This document shows, piece by piece, positions 11,844 to 22,742 of a DNA stretch of 64,000 nt (the first letter of the stretch is position 1; every line of letters begins with the position of its first letter). The notes under the pieces are model-generated. The model did not search any database and was not told the DNA's origin. It saw only the letters and a program-made list of their open reading frames with translations. The position numbers were made by a program, and so were the translations under genes. This DNA is from Aurelia coerulea. Taxonomy: Eukaryota; Cnidaria; Scyphozoa; Semaeostomeae; Ulmaridae. The stretch lies in contig CM076960.1 of assembly GCA_039566865.1 (NCBI GenBank), positions 13,120,501-13,184,500 of the forward strand, in the 5' to 3' direction.

Positions 11844-12872
11844 AAAATACAACATAAATATTGGCTACGAATACACAATGAAACTGAAACAAAGTAGGTG
11901 CTTATCTATGGGACTTTGCAGCAATGGACAATGGAACATTTAAAAGCGTTCTGTAGCATGAATGAATTTGAGGGTTGCCTCGAGTAGCTTTTTAAGTACT
12001 GAAAAGATGTTCCCTTTTCAAAGCTTATTGCTCAAATCTTTCGCTTGAGATGGGCTACAATTGCATAGAATTAACTAACATGGTTTCAATAAAACTAAAT
12101 TTTATATAAATATCAATATCATAATGATCAGCAAAATTTTCGGCTGATTTTGCGCATGTAGAAGAAGATGATTTTTGGCTAAATGCTGATTTAAACACCC
12201 TCTGCAAACCATGAGGCCTTGCGCGATGTTGTAGACCCATAATCCATTGCGAAAGGATTTTCAGACTATCTGAAATCCTGAGAAGCTAGGCAAGTGTTTA
12301 ATTCTTAGATCGCTCTTTCAATAACGAATGGAAAGTTACAGTGGATCCAGAGAAGAAAATTGCTCGTCCAAGATTCCCACAGGAAAGCAGAGCGGTCTAT
12401 TCTTCGTGTCCTCCTTCGAGCCTGATAAGAGAACTGCAACTATTTACCAGCGCAATAGAGCTTTAGCTATTCTAATAGCGTTTCTAGTGTTAAAGCGTTA
12501 TTTTTATACACTCTTATACGAAAGGGTTCGATCGAGAGCCGCAAGAGGTTCTATCACTATTATTTATGTTCGAAAATTCTACAAAATGTAGCAAAATATC
12601 GTTAGATTCTGATTCTTTTCAGAATAGCTAAAAGGTCTATTGCTCAGCTTGTGTTCGTGTTGTTTTTTTCATGCAACACCGTGCGCAAAGCCTAATTTTT
12701 AGAAGAGGGTCTTTAAGCGAGAAACAACACATCTGAAATTAAAGAAGAATTTGCAAAAATTAAGATGAAGCTTCAATGAGACAATGAATTTATCATTTTA
12801 CAAGTTAGTTTCATCGTTTTTGCCGTACGATTTCTAAAAACATCGATACATTTCTGACTCCCCCATTAGTAG
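11844..12872. other. Intronic stretch without recognised features
   Basis: Only short open frames with no recognisable domains are present. I see no RNA gene, no clear repeat and no Ras coding sequence here. Confidence 0.5.
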
Positions 12873-13948
12873 GGGAGACCGGGGCAAATTGTAACACCTG
12901 CACTCACGCCTAGCAAAAACAAGCAAAGAATCTAATTTTTGCACAGAGCATGTCCATTTCAATTTCAGCCGATGTTCTAAAATTTAGAATGAAAGGTACT
13001 GCCTATTTAGACTGTGCGCAACCGGTGTCAATCCTGGGGGGGGGGGGGGAACTTAAGTTTCTCCATGGTACGGGGTTGTGCCATTTTTTAGGGTACCCTT
13101 TTTATGATAAATTCCGGATTCATGGGTATGCTTTTTCAACAATATTTCATATTTTCCGGATTTATGGGTATGATTTTTTGCAAAACTTCATTAATGGATT
13201 ACCTTTTCGGTTTTTCCGGATTTATGGGTATGCTTTTCAGAAATTTTCTGGATTCATGGGTGTTTTTGAGCACAAAAGAAAACACGTGCTTTCGACGTGC
13301 CTTTGTGTCTGGAAAATTCTGTTCTCGAGCAAAAATAGTATTACAACAAACGTGCCATATCTTTAGGATCGTAACTGCGTTCGAAATATTAAGATGGGCA
13401 GCTCATTAAATGTAAGAAAAGATAGCTAACCAGGTTAGGGACAATGCCCCGGTGTAAGATGGCCGATAGCTTGGTTTTGACACAGTTTCTTATCATCAAC
13501 GAGTGTTGGAAAATTGTAAACAAAACATTATTTTTTCTCACGTGATTCAATTTTTTCAATTGATCCATCAAAAAGAAATAAAGATCATGTCTTATTTTTT
13601 ATTTGTTCTTTTTGGAACAATGAATAATCTGCTACCTGGAGTTGCGGTTCGTGTTGGGAAAAGGACAGAGTCGTGCAATGATTATCCGTAATAATTTTAA
13701 AGATATGTAGCAATTGCTGCAACCATGTGTTACAAGTGCCCCCTTGCTATGAGGCAATTGTAACACTTGATCACTGATTTTAAAACTATCACAGCATCGC
13801 AAAAATTGGTTCTACGTGATTGACACTAAGCTCTATTTTATTCCAAGAGATGCAACTACAATATCATCTACCCCCAAGAGCGCAATTAATCATTATTTAG
13901 ATGATATGGCCGATTTCCAAAAAATGTTATAATTGAGCCCGGTCTCCC
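12873..13948. mobile_element. Non-autonomous TIR element (GGGAGACCGGG ends)
   Basis: The left end is GGGAGACCGGGGCAAATTGT and the right end on the minus strand is GGGAGACCGGGCTCAATTAT. This gives imperfect terminal inverted repeats of about 25 bp around a 1.08-kb body. Inside are a G12 run (about 13038-13049) and three or four degenerate CGGATTTATGGGTATG repeats (13100-13260). No transposase is seen and the target duplication is unclear. Confidence 0.6.
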
Positions 13949-14269
13949 ATACTCTCAAAAACAAGATGAATCGATAAGATTCGTACTATTTTGAAAACTG
14001 GAACATTTTCCGTTGAAGCGTTTAGGAAAATAATTTTCCTTTCAATCGAACAGCTTATTCCATCCCCACAGATGCACAACAGGGGCAGTCATATACAGTA
14101 CATGCCTTATTGCATATATTTACACTGTTTTCCTGCCTACCAATTCTTTTTGTTTAAGAATGTTTACATTGTTTCATACTTCTCGAGGATTCTTATCAGT
14201 ACGTGAATTATCGCTTGGAGGAAAATGCTCTGACCCTAATCTACTCTTACCCAAAAACGGCGGAAACAG

Positions 14270-15510
14270 TCTGTTGGGATCTATAATAAGTATAGGTCTT
14301 TCCAAGCTATTTCATCGGGGGTACCTCAAAGCTCTGCTGTGTTCCCTATTCTATTCAAAGTTCACATAAAGGATTTTGTTCATCAAACAAGCAACATTAC
14401 ACAATTACGCAGACAATAACATTCTGGCTTAGCTTTCCAAGACTCTATCAACACTGATTGAGGTACAGGTAGAAGAAGCCGGAGTTGCTTTGATTTAGCT
14501 AACTGAAAAAGTAATGACAGCTGATTTAGCAAAATTCAGTGCACTCCTTACAGAAAGGATGAAGCAAACACTAGCGCAGAAAATTTCAACATCCAAAGCA
14601 AAATGATAAAGTGTGCAGAAACGGTCAAATTGCTAAGTATCATTCAACTATCTAACAAACCAAATTTTGAGCCATAGATTTCCGAATTTCGTGGAAAAGT
14701 TGCATCATGACTCAATGTTTTAAAAACTGATGTTGTATTTTTCAAAGTTTGATTATTGCCTTTTAGTATGGCATTTAAAGAGCATATGTCATGAAGCTGA
14801 TTGGTTCATGCAATACAATTCTCTCTATTGTTTATTACAAAGCACAGGATCGAGGCTGAATTTTCATTGCAATGAAAATTCATGAAACAGAAATAAAAAG
14901 TCTCGAAACAATGGAATTCCACTCCAAACTTATTTGTTGTATTAACCAATTGCTAATGTGACATATGTGCTTTAACATCAACTAAATGTTTGCAAAACAT
15001 TGAACAGTCTCGAAAACGTTCTCTTACATCATTATGCAGTCATCACCTTACCTCCTGCAGCGACTGACTTTCGAAGTCAGACAGCTGTACTATGCATGTT
15101 TACCGTTTGAAAGTTCACTGTGTAGAGATTTTTTAAGGCATTGAAAAATCTAGACCCATCTGTCATGCATGACATTTTAGCAATGAACTGTTCTGATTAA
15201 TCATTACAAAACTCTACTAGCATACAGCATAACCGACTAAATCACGTCCCATTTGGCACTTAAATAACCTTCAATCACTGGGACCTCAAATCTGGAATGA
15301 ACGGCCAAATGCAATGAAATCTGCCAAAACTCTGAACAGTTTTTGTACTTTGACCAAACATAATGAAAATATGGGATGGCCAAGTTTGCTTTAATTGTAA
15401 AATATTTATTTGTGTATCATTTACTTATCGACTTGGATTAGCTTGCCTTGTATGTATGATTATGGCAAGCTAGATGCAAATAGTCGATACAAAATAAATT
15501 GATAAACAAG
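14270..15510 (+). pseudogene. Heavily decayed LINE reverse transcriptase
   Basis: Around 14310 the translation recalls the GVPQGS...LF...I.D RT motif but with stops and shifts. Between 14740 and 15380 short pieces match the C-terminal part of the LINE at 6413-7256, including the ATGGGATGGCCAA word shared by both copies. The 3' end falls near 15500 at an AAAATAAATTGATAAAC tail. No open frame survives. Confidence 0.6.
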
Positions 15511-15642
15511 TAAAAATTCTTATGAATCCTTGAGAATTCCAGTTACCTTCATGCGTGCAAGGCCTTTCCTGTACATAATGAGATTGCAGATGACATGAAG
15601 CTTTTTGAAAAATTTTGTTGAATAGAATTAAGAAATACTCAC

Positions 15643-15745
15643 CTGTTCTCTGTATAATGAAATATCATCAAATGATTTTCTGTTATTTACAGCAAAAACA
15701 CACAGAAAACCTTCTCCTGTTCGCATATATTGATCTCGCATTGCA
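15643..15745 (-). CDS. Ras: Ras GTPase, exon for codons 65-99
   Basis: This 103-nt exon gives the end of switch II and the following helix-strand: [19 protein letters not shown], then [15 protein letters not shown]. It starts with the last base of codon 65 after TTTTCTTCTTAG and ends in phase 0 after Q99 before GTGAGT. The phase-0 intron near codon 97-99 is a position shared with vertebrate Ras genes (family knowledge). The next coding piece found is at 1257, leaving an intron of up to 14 kb that should hide a 40-nt exon. Confidence 0.96.
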
Positions 15746-15900
15746 CTAAGAAGAAAATAAATATATTTTAATGCCAGCATCAATAAGGATACCAGTGTAT
15801 GTAAATCGAAAAATGTTCGGTTGCTCTTAACACCCAAGATGCAACATACATATACATTTTTACATTTTACATTTACATAATACATTTTTACATACATATA

Positions 15901-16513
15901 CCGGGTGACCCAGAAAAAAATGACCCAACGCAATCTGTTACAGAAAATTAAGTAAGTAGCCGATTGAAATGTTTCAAACGTTGCTCTGTCGCTAAAAGAC
16001 TAGCCTATGCTATGAATATTTTTTGAATTTTTTTTTGGCACGGCAAATTTCAAAAATTAAGGATTTGGAGGAAAAGAGCATACCTTAAATCCTCAAAAAG
16101 TCGTCAAAACCAGGGGATCGATTCACAGCCATATCAAATCTTCAAAACAACGAGGAGCGTGTTTCATTTCAACCTGGGAAAAGGCAACTTAGTCGAAAGC
16201 CTTCTGAGCAAGTTTATAGTCCCTAGTTACTTGAAGATATCCTCAGGCAAAATGAAACACGCTCCTCGGTGTTTTGAAGACCTGGAATGGCTTTAAATCG
16301 ATCCCCTGTTTTCGACTTTTTGAGGATTTCAACCCTGCCCTTTTCCTCAAAATCCTTAATTGGAAACTCTACCGTGCCCAAAAAAATTGCGAAAAATACT
16401 GATAATGTAGGCTAGCCTTTTAGCGACAGAACAACGTTTGAAATATTTCAATCGGTCACTTACTTTTTTTTGTATAACAAATTGCGTTGGGTCACTTTTT
16501 CTGGGTCACCCGG
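15901..16513. mobile_element. Hairpin MITE with TATA flanks
   Basis: The ends CCGGGTGACCCAG and CTGGGTCACCCGG are perfect inverted repeats. The arms, about 290 bp each, match along most of the element, so the transcript would fold into one long hairpin. TATA flanks both ends (15897-15900 and 16514-16517), which fits a TA-targeting Tc1/mariner-type origin. Confidence 0.78.
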
Positions 16514-16739
16514 TATAATATCTATTTTGTATAGCAGGTCAAGAGAAGGCAGCATGGAGCTGATGTGAACCTGCGTCAAAAGAAAAGAGTAAAATTAAAA
16601 TAAACCTTGTGCAAGGAGTTAAAAGTTACAATTTGCTAAAAACGAAAGTTAAACTATTGAAAAATTTTCGCTAAAATAGTATTTAATAGTATTTGAAATT
16701 ATCCAAATCTTTCTTTTTAATTGTTGCCGTGTTATTGAA

Positions 16740-17265
16740 GCTTGCTGCATTTATTTCTTAGGAATGTTTTGTAAGGATCTTTTTGACATTATTGTAATAT
16801 TTGATATCCTTTATATTCTCTGGCAGTAAGTTCCACAGTAACGCCAATCTGTATCTCGATGTCTGTTTTCCTTTCTCTGCCTTTGGTCGCGGTACATTGA
16901 GTTTCAGGTTATCTCTCGTGTTCCGTTTATATTTCCTTTGCTCAATAATGTTGCCAATCTCACCAGGATAGTTACCATAATATGCTTTGTGTGTCAGGCA
17001 TATTCCCTTTCTTTTGTACATGTACTGTATTGACCTTCAATTTGCTCAGTACAATACATCTGTGTTATCTATTCCCTTAGGTGTCTTGTGTATTATACGT
17101 GCAGCCCTTCTGTGCACTTTCTCTAAGTGCTCCATTTTCTGGAGGAGCAATTACCCTATACTGACATTCCATAAGTCGAGCCTTTGGACATATTTAACAA
17201 GCTGGTTTTGGCACTTTTTGGAGGTATCAGGAGCTGAACGTTTTTGCAAATCCATATTTTAGTTA
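16740..17265 (-). pseudogene. LINE fragment, reverse transcriptase C-terminus
   Basis: On the minus strand the frame contains MEHLEKVHRRAARIIHKTPKGI upstream (with defects) and then RYRLALLWNLLPENIKDIKY, typical of the thumb/C-terminal region of a Rex/CR1-like LINE ORF2. The RT catalytic core is absent. Confidence 0.7.
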
Positions 17266-17965
17266 TCATACTATCGCAAACAAGAATGAGCAAAATCATT
17301 CGAATCGAGGTTAGCCTTTAAGTGGAATGCTTCGGAGCAAATCACTGGAAATGAGTCACTCGTTCCTTGCAAGTGGCTGTTTAAATCGGCGAACTAGTTT
17401 TGGGACGCCCAGTTTAATCTAGACATATGACCTGATTAGTTGTTTTCGCTTTAAACTTTTTAAAATTGAATATACGAACTGTTCAAACTACAACGCATAA
17501 CCTTACTGTTTAAAAACCTGGAAAGAAAGCCCAAAATATTTCGAGCAGAGATTATTCTCGAAAGGTGTTAACATAGATAAGCACAAGAATATTCTCCAAT
17601 ACTTCGCACAACAGTACCAAGAGCGTGTTGAAGAGACATATCTTTCACTTGCATGAATTTTCTTGAAATATTAAACAAAAGAGCGGACGGGGCTATCATC
17701 AATGCTGTCAGAGATAAATCGAATTTAAAGTTGAGAGATTTCATAGAATATTTGCCTAAAGAACGTTATTTTTCTGCCCTAACTGGTGCTTGGAAGATAG
17801 TTTGCTTCGCAATCTTAGCAATGATTTCCAAAAGAATAAATTTAGCTGTTGTGGTCTTTGAATAGTTTATGCACGAGTCCTTGTTGAGCAATGGTGGGTG
17901 GTTGTTGTTGTACGTGCCTAGCGAAGCAAGTGGCTCTTGTGCCGTGAATCTAGTACTTGGCATAC

Positions 17966-18000
17966 CTATATTCTTCTTGTCCTGCAGTATCTAGAATGTC
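17966..18000 (-). CDS. Ras: Ras GTPase, 35-nt exon for codons 54-65
   Basis: The exon encodes DILDTAGQEEY plus two bases of S65. It carries the DxxGQ motif of switch II with the catalytic glutamine Q61. It starts in phase 0 after TTTTTTTCAG and ends before GTATGC. At only 35 nt it is an unusually short exon, but the phases on both sides agree with its neighbours. Confidence 0.95.
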
Positions 18001-18323
18001 CTGAAAAAAATAAATACAAACTTTAAGAACGCAGCCACGTTTTTGCAGAATGAGGTCGCTTATCAATTAACAAGCAACTGAGAGTCATCTCTTTTGAAAA
18101 ATTCATATTTATGATATTTCTCAACAATTTCTTGAGAATTGTTTGACATTAGTGTACACAGAGCATGTACGGTATATCTACTTAGGTAAGGGTGTGTTTA
18201 TTGCATTCATAAACAAATACAAATAAAGAATAAATAAAAAGAAGGAGACATGGTGTGAAGTTATATAACGGTATGTAACACAAGGCAACCAGGAGAAGAG
18301 TCTTTATAAAGTTATCAACATAC

Positions 18324-18373
18324 CAAAAGACATGTTTCTGCATCTATAACCACTTGCTTTCTGTAGGAATCCT
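18324..18373 (-). CDS. Ras: Ras GTPase, 50-nt exon for codons 37-53
   Basis: It encodes the effector-loop end and the next strands: E-DSYRKQVVIDAETCLL. Two bases complete codon 37 (Glu) after the acceptor TTCATTGTAG, and the exon ends in phase 0 before GTATGT. The phase-1 intron at codon 37 matches the conserved Ras intron position. Confidence 0.95.
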
Positions 18374-19076
18374 CTACAATGAATAACGAATACATAAAGA
18401 AATGACGACCTCACGGTGAACCCATTGTAATCATGTGAGGTACACAGACAACACAAAGAAGTCAGGGAGATAAAAACTAATGTCTTGGGAATAAACGACA
18501 AAGTTTAACAAGAACACATTTGCTTTAAACCATCAAATAATCCCTAACTTCGGATAAGCCCCGGTCATATCGAAATGTCATCAAACATCTACCACACTAT
18601 ATTATAGGCCCCTCCATCTAATAAGCTCCCTCCCTGAATAAGACCCTATCTGAACATAAACTTAGGACTTACAGTGATGCAAGAGATGCAGACAAAGAAA
18701 TTCAAAAGGCTGGGGGTTTTCGTCCTATCAAAACTGTTTGTTTCAAACACAAAGGTGAACAATAAATTTGTCTCCTTTTCTGATATCACCAATATGCATA
18801 CTGATCGTACAGTCAAATTGTGTTACACAATGTAAAAATGAAGGTGGAATATCAAAATTACATGGAAAGGTTTCAAATCGAGATTTTAAGAATGGTTCTA
18901 AAATTGGACACCTCCATTTTTCTAGTTTGGTAAGATTTACATCTTTGGTCAAACATGGGGAAATTGATGCTGCCATCGTCACGCAAATCATGAAATTTTT
19001 GGAACACCAAGCATAGCAAAAGAAAACTAAATGTACAAATTATTCTTTCTTCATCAAAGTGATAGTAGGCACTTAC

Positions 19077-19105
19077 CAATTGTTGGGTCATATTCATCTA
19101 CAAAG
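19077..19105 (-). CDS. Ras: Ras GTPase, 29-nt micro-exon for codons 27-37
   Basis: It encodes FVDEYDPTI (switch I, with T35 that ligates magnesium), flanked by one base of H27 and one base of E37. The acceptor is TTTTCCCTACAG and the donor GTAAGT. At 29 nt this is close to the size where exon definition usually needs help, but both phases fit perfectly. Confidence 0.95.
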
Positions 19106-19606
19106 CTGTAGGGAAAATAAAGGGAAATAAAGAACAACTATTAGGTGCAAGGAGCCCAATCATTTCAACTGTTTTCAACTATCATGTAGCACAGTAATAT
19201 GCCTTGCACACATCAACATGGTTATCTTGCATTATAATTCTCAAGAATAATTCTTATCAATATTTTATGTTTCCAAAAACTCTTGTTGAAAAATTTACAG
19301 CTTTTACACAGTATGACTCAAGGATTCTTATTGTGAAATTTTTTTAAGAATTCTTGCTCTTTCAATGTGCTCCTTTTTTTGCTGCGTAAGGAAATCCGCG
19401 AGAAGAATCCAATTTGAACTGCGAGTAGGTAGGACTTTCAGAACACCGTATATTTTTGATATTTCCTATTTATTTTCATAATTCTTATCGACAAATATGT
19501 AATATGCCATGTAGGATGATGTAGAAGCCCTGGACCTCAAATTGCACACAAGAAAAGAAGCATATGTTGTGAATTTTAACGACTGAGATCGAAAGACGTA
19601 CGACAC

Positions 19607-22600
19607 ATGGCGCAGGCCAGTGGGCCTAGCCATCTTCTTGAAGCGGATCCAAATGCGGAAGCTGAATTAAATCCCAATGATCTGGAGACGATTCAATCCA
19701 AGCTGAAAAATAGTAATGATTCTCTGCTACAAGAATTCTGTTATGAAGAAGAAGACGATGATGACGACACTCTATCTAAAGGCAGTGTCACTGATACTCG
19801 CATATCGTTGAGTGAAGTTGAGATTGGCAACGACAGGCAGACTCAAACACAAAACCTCGAAAACACTGATGAATCTATCGTGAAAGAAAACGCTAAGCTA
19901 AAATCCGAGATAACACGGAATAAAAGTGAGATCGAGAGCTTAAAGGAAAAATTAACGGCAGTTGAAGAACTGGTCTCTCAGCTTGCAACAAAACTTGAAT
20001 ATGAAACAGGAAAAAGAAATAAGACCACCAGAAGCATGAAGCAAGAAATATCGGAAACAAAACAGTTCATGACGGCTATTCAAAATGATAAGACAGAAAT
20101 GCTCGACAAGAAAACAATCGAAAAAAATGCAGAAAAGCATTTTACAAAGAAGCTGAACGAATTAGACTTTGAAATTATTGGCCATTTGTATTCACCGGCA
20201 TTGGAATACTGGCATCGGCATTGGAACTGGCATTGGCATTGGAATTGGCATCGATATTGCGTAAGAACTATGACGCATGCAAAACTAGCCAGGGGGTCCG
20301 TGAAAGTAATTTGTACGAGTAAATCAATGCAGTGAACAAACTCTGTCAATTCAATAACTGCTACTGCTAAAGACAATTCTCCTCATACTGTGAAAGAGCT
20401 TTGGGCTTTGGGCTTTGATGGGTTGCGGCATGGTCATTTCTAATGACTTTGGTTGCGGATTTTGCCAATTTTTGCCCCTGGGGCTGAGGGCTTGATGCTT
20501 TTATGTTAGTTTTCGTTTTTAAGATTTTAAGGTTTTAAGATTTTCATATTACAGGTCATTCGAGAGTGTGTTTTACATTGTAAAATATGCTGCCATCAAT
20601 TTTATTTTTCAGCAATGATGATTCTTGAAATGAACAAAACTTTTGAAGTTGAACCAGAGTAGTCGCTCAATAAGGATTATAAGTGAACGAATTATACGTA
20701 ACTTTACGATCAAACTAACAACTTTTACTCTCAAATTAAGTATAAGCTCACGAGATTCAAAGATATTCAAGGTTCAAAACTTCAAGCTCTGATGAACTCT
20801 TAATCATGAAGAGCTCGTTATGTCTTTAACGTAAAATCCCCGGGAGGGGGGTACATAGCATGTTCAGGGTAATGGTATGTGCCGCCCATATGGGTGGGTT
20901 CTTGTGCCCAACTTTCTTTAAACAACATTCTCTAAACAAGGGTCATTTTCGGCAGATTTCCCATTTATTAGTGGCGTTTTGCTTAAAGTTGCAAAAATAG
21001 TTACAAATGTGGAGTTTTCCGAAAAATTCTTCATAAATCTGGGTACCAAGGCAAGTTTCGGTAATTAGAAGAGGGTACAGTTCTGAAAACAAGTCGTGTA
21101 CCGCTCCAGTCGGGGTAAAGTCAGAAATCGAATCTAATGTTAGCTCAGTTCAAAGTGTTCCTATAAAAGCGTAATTAAGCAATTCAGGTATGCTCTTATT
21201 GGATTTAAAACTCTCCGTATAATATCAGTAATCCTCATTCATAATGCTCAAATCCATTAACGTTAGATAATGGGGAATACATAAATACAGACCCGCGCAA
21301 ATCGCTGTTGCGCACCCCCCTGGTTAGTTTTGCATGCGCCATAGTACTTGTGGGCTTATGCAATAACCGATGCCAATTCCAATGCCAATGCCAGTTCCAA
21401 TGCCGATGCCAGTATTCCAATGCCGGTGAATACAAATGGCCGAAATTATTGACGCAAGAGATCTAATCAAAAAGAATGCAGATAACTATGAAAAACTTCT
21501 TACATCATTAAATGACCTCAAACGAAGCATAAAAGAAAACACAAACGCAATCAAAAATGTCACAGAGGATTATAAGCAGCCCAAATCTGAAAAAATTAAA
21601 GTTTCTTCCCAAAGCCACCAAGCCACCGCATTTGAGACCCCCCTTGCTGAACCAACTAGCGCAAAACCTTTTGAGGAATCAGTTAGGATGAGGCCATCCG
21701 AGAGCAGAGGGGCTCGTTCCCTCAATGGGCCTCCAAGAACCCCTCGAAATGGTCCCTCTTACAATGGAGAAACATCCACACTTATAGTTGGAGATTCAAT
21801 TCTCAAAGGCATTTTCCCAAGAAAGATAGACTTTAGCGGCTCTACAAAAATAAGGACCTTGCGTGGGCGCCAGCTGCATGATGTTAGAAATTTTCTTGCA
21901 AAGCTTGATTTGACATCTCTTGACACCCTCATCATTCATGCAGGCACCAATGACGTCCCAAAATTTACAGGGGCTGAAATTGTCGCTTTTTTCGAGGAAA
22001 CTATCAGAGAGCTCAAATCTGCGCACCCGAATTTAACTATATTCATTTCGAGCATACTGCCAAGAGAAGACCTACAGGCACCAACAATTCCTGAGAAAAT
22101 AAACTTTATTAATGAAAAACTTAAAGTCATGTCTATGAAATTGCACTTCCATATAATTGACAACAATGATACTCTGCACGACCCAGATCTGCGGTATGAT
22201 GGCCTCCATCTAACGGAAAGAGGCACGGCTCTCCTCGTTCGAAATTTCAAAGATGCATACTTGCCTAGTGAAACCAGAGGAAATATTGCCCCACAACGGG
22301 CTAGTGGTTTCAAGGGCTATCGAGGTTCCATTCAACACGACAACAGCATAAATATACCTACAACGATGGCTGCTAATACACAATCAATGCCTAACATATC
22401 GCCAAACCATGCTAACCAAAGCACCGAAGTTTTTGGTTCTCAGAATTACAGTATTCCACTTCAACAGTATCCTGGCCAGCAGTATCCTAGTCAGTGGACC
22501 ATGCTCCATCAACCTCCCTTGAGAAATTCCGTCTACCCACCAAATGGAGTGTTCCAGAACCCTTGGAATCAATTTAACGTGGGTAACCCTTTTGGCTACC

Positions 22601-22638
22601 AGAACAGACAGCTAGGTATACCTATACCGGTTTATTAA
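19607..22638 (+). pseudogene. LINE-C ORF1 (coiled coil + SGNH esterase), split by a DNA transposon
   Basis: The left piece (19607-20179) starts MAQASGPSHLLEADPN and continues with an acidic stretch (EEEDDDDD) and a heptad-rich coiled coil. The right piece (from 21442) carries the esterase domain: TLIVGDSILKG (catalytic Ser block), HAGTNDVP (Asn/Asp block) and RYDGLHLTERG (Asp-His block). A Q/P/N-rich tail follows, ending at 22638. Esterase-type ORF1 is known from CR1/L2-clade LINEs. The protein would act as a nucleic-acid-binding or membrane-active partner of ORF2. The insert at 20180-21441 plus one 9-bp duplicate separates the pieces. The two frames line up exactly when it is ignored, so this copy was probably intact before the hit. 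Confidence 0.85.
20180..21441. mobile_element. MULE-like non-autonomous element with repeat-built TIRs
   Basis: It is bounded by a perfect 9-bp target duplication, GAAATTATT (20171-20179 and 21442-21450). The first and last 75 bp or so are perfect inverted repeats starting GGCCATTTGTATTCACCGGC. They contain GGCATTGG/GGAATTGGCATCG-type short tandem words. Weaker matching continues for about 60 bp more. A 9-bp TSD with TIRs over 100 bp fits the Mutator-like (MULE) superfamily, by inference. Inside is a CCCCGGGAGGGGGGTAC block (about 20837) that looks like part of another MITE. No transposase frame. Confidence 0.8.
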
Positions 22639-22742
22639 CTTGCGTTATTATATAAATTCTGTTTAATCATCTATCTTCCAATGCATTTTTAGGTCCAGGG
22701 CCACCTTTTGCCCTTTTACTTGGTTATATTTGAGTGTGAACC

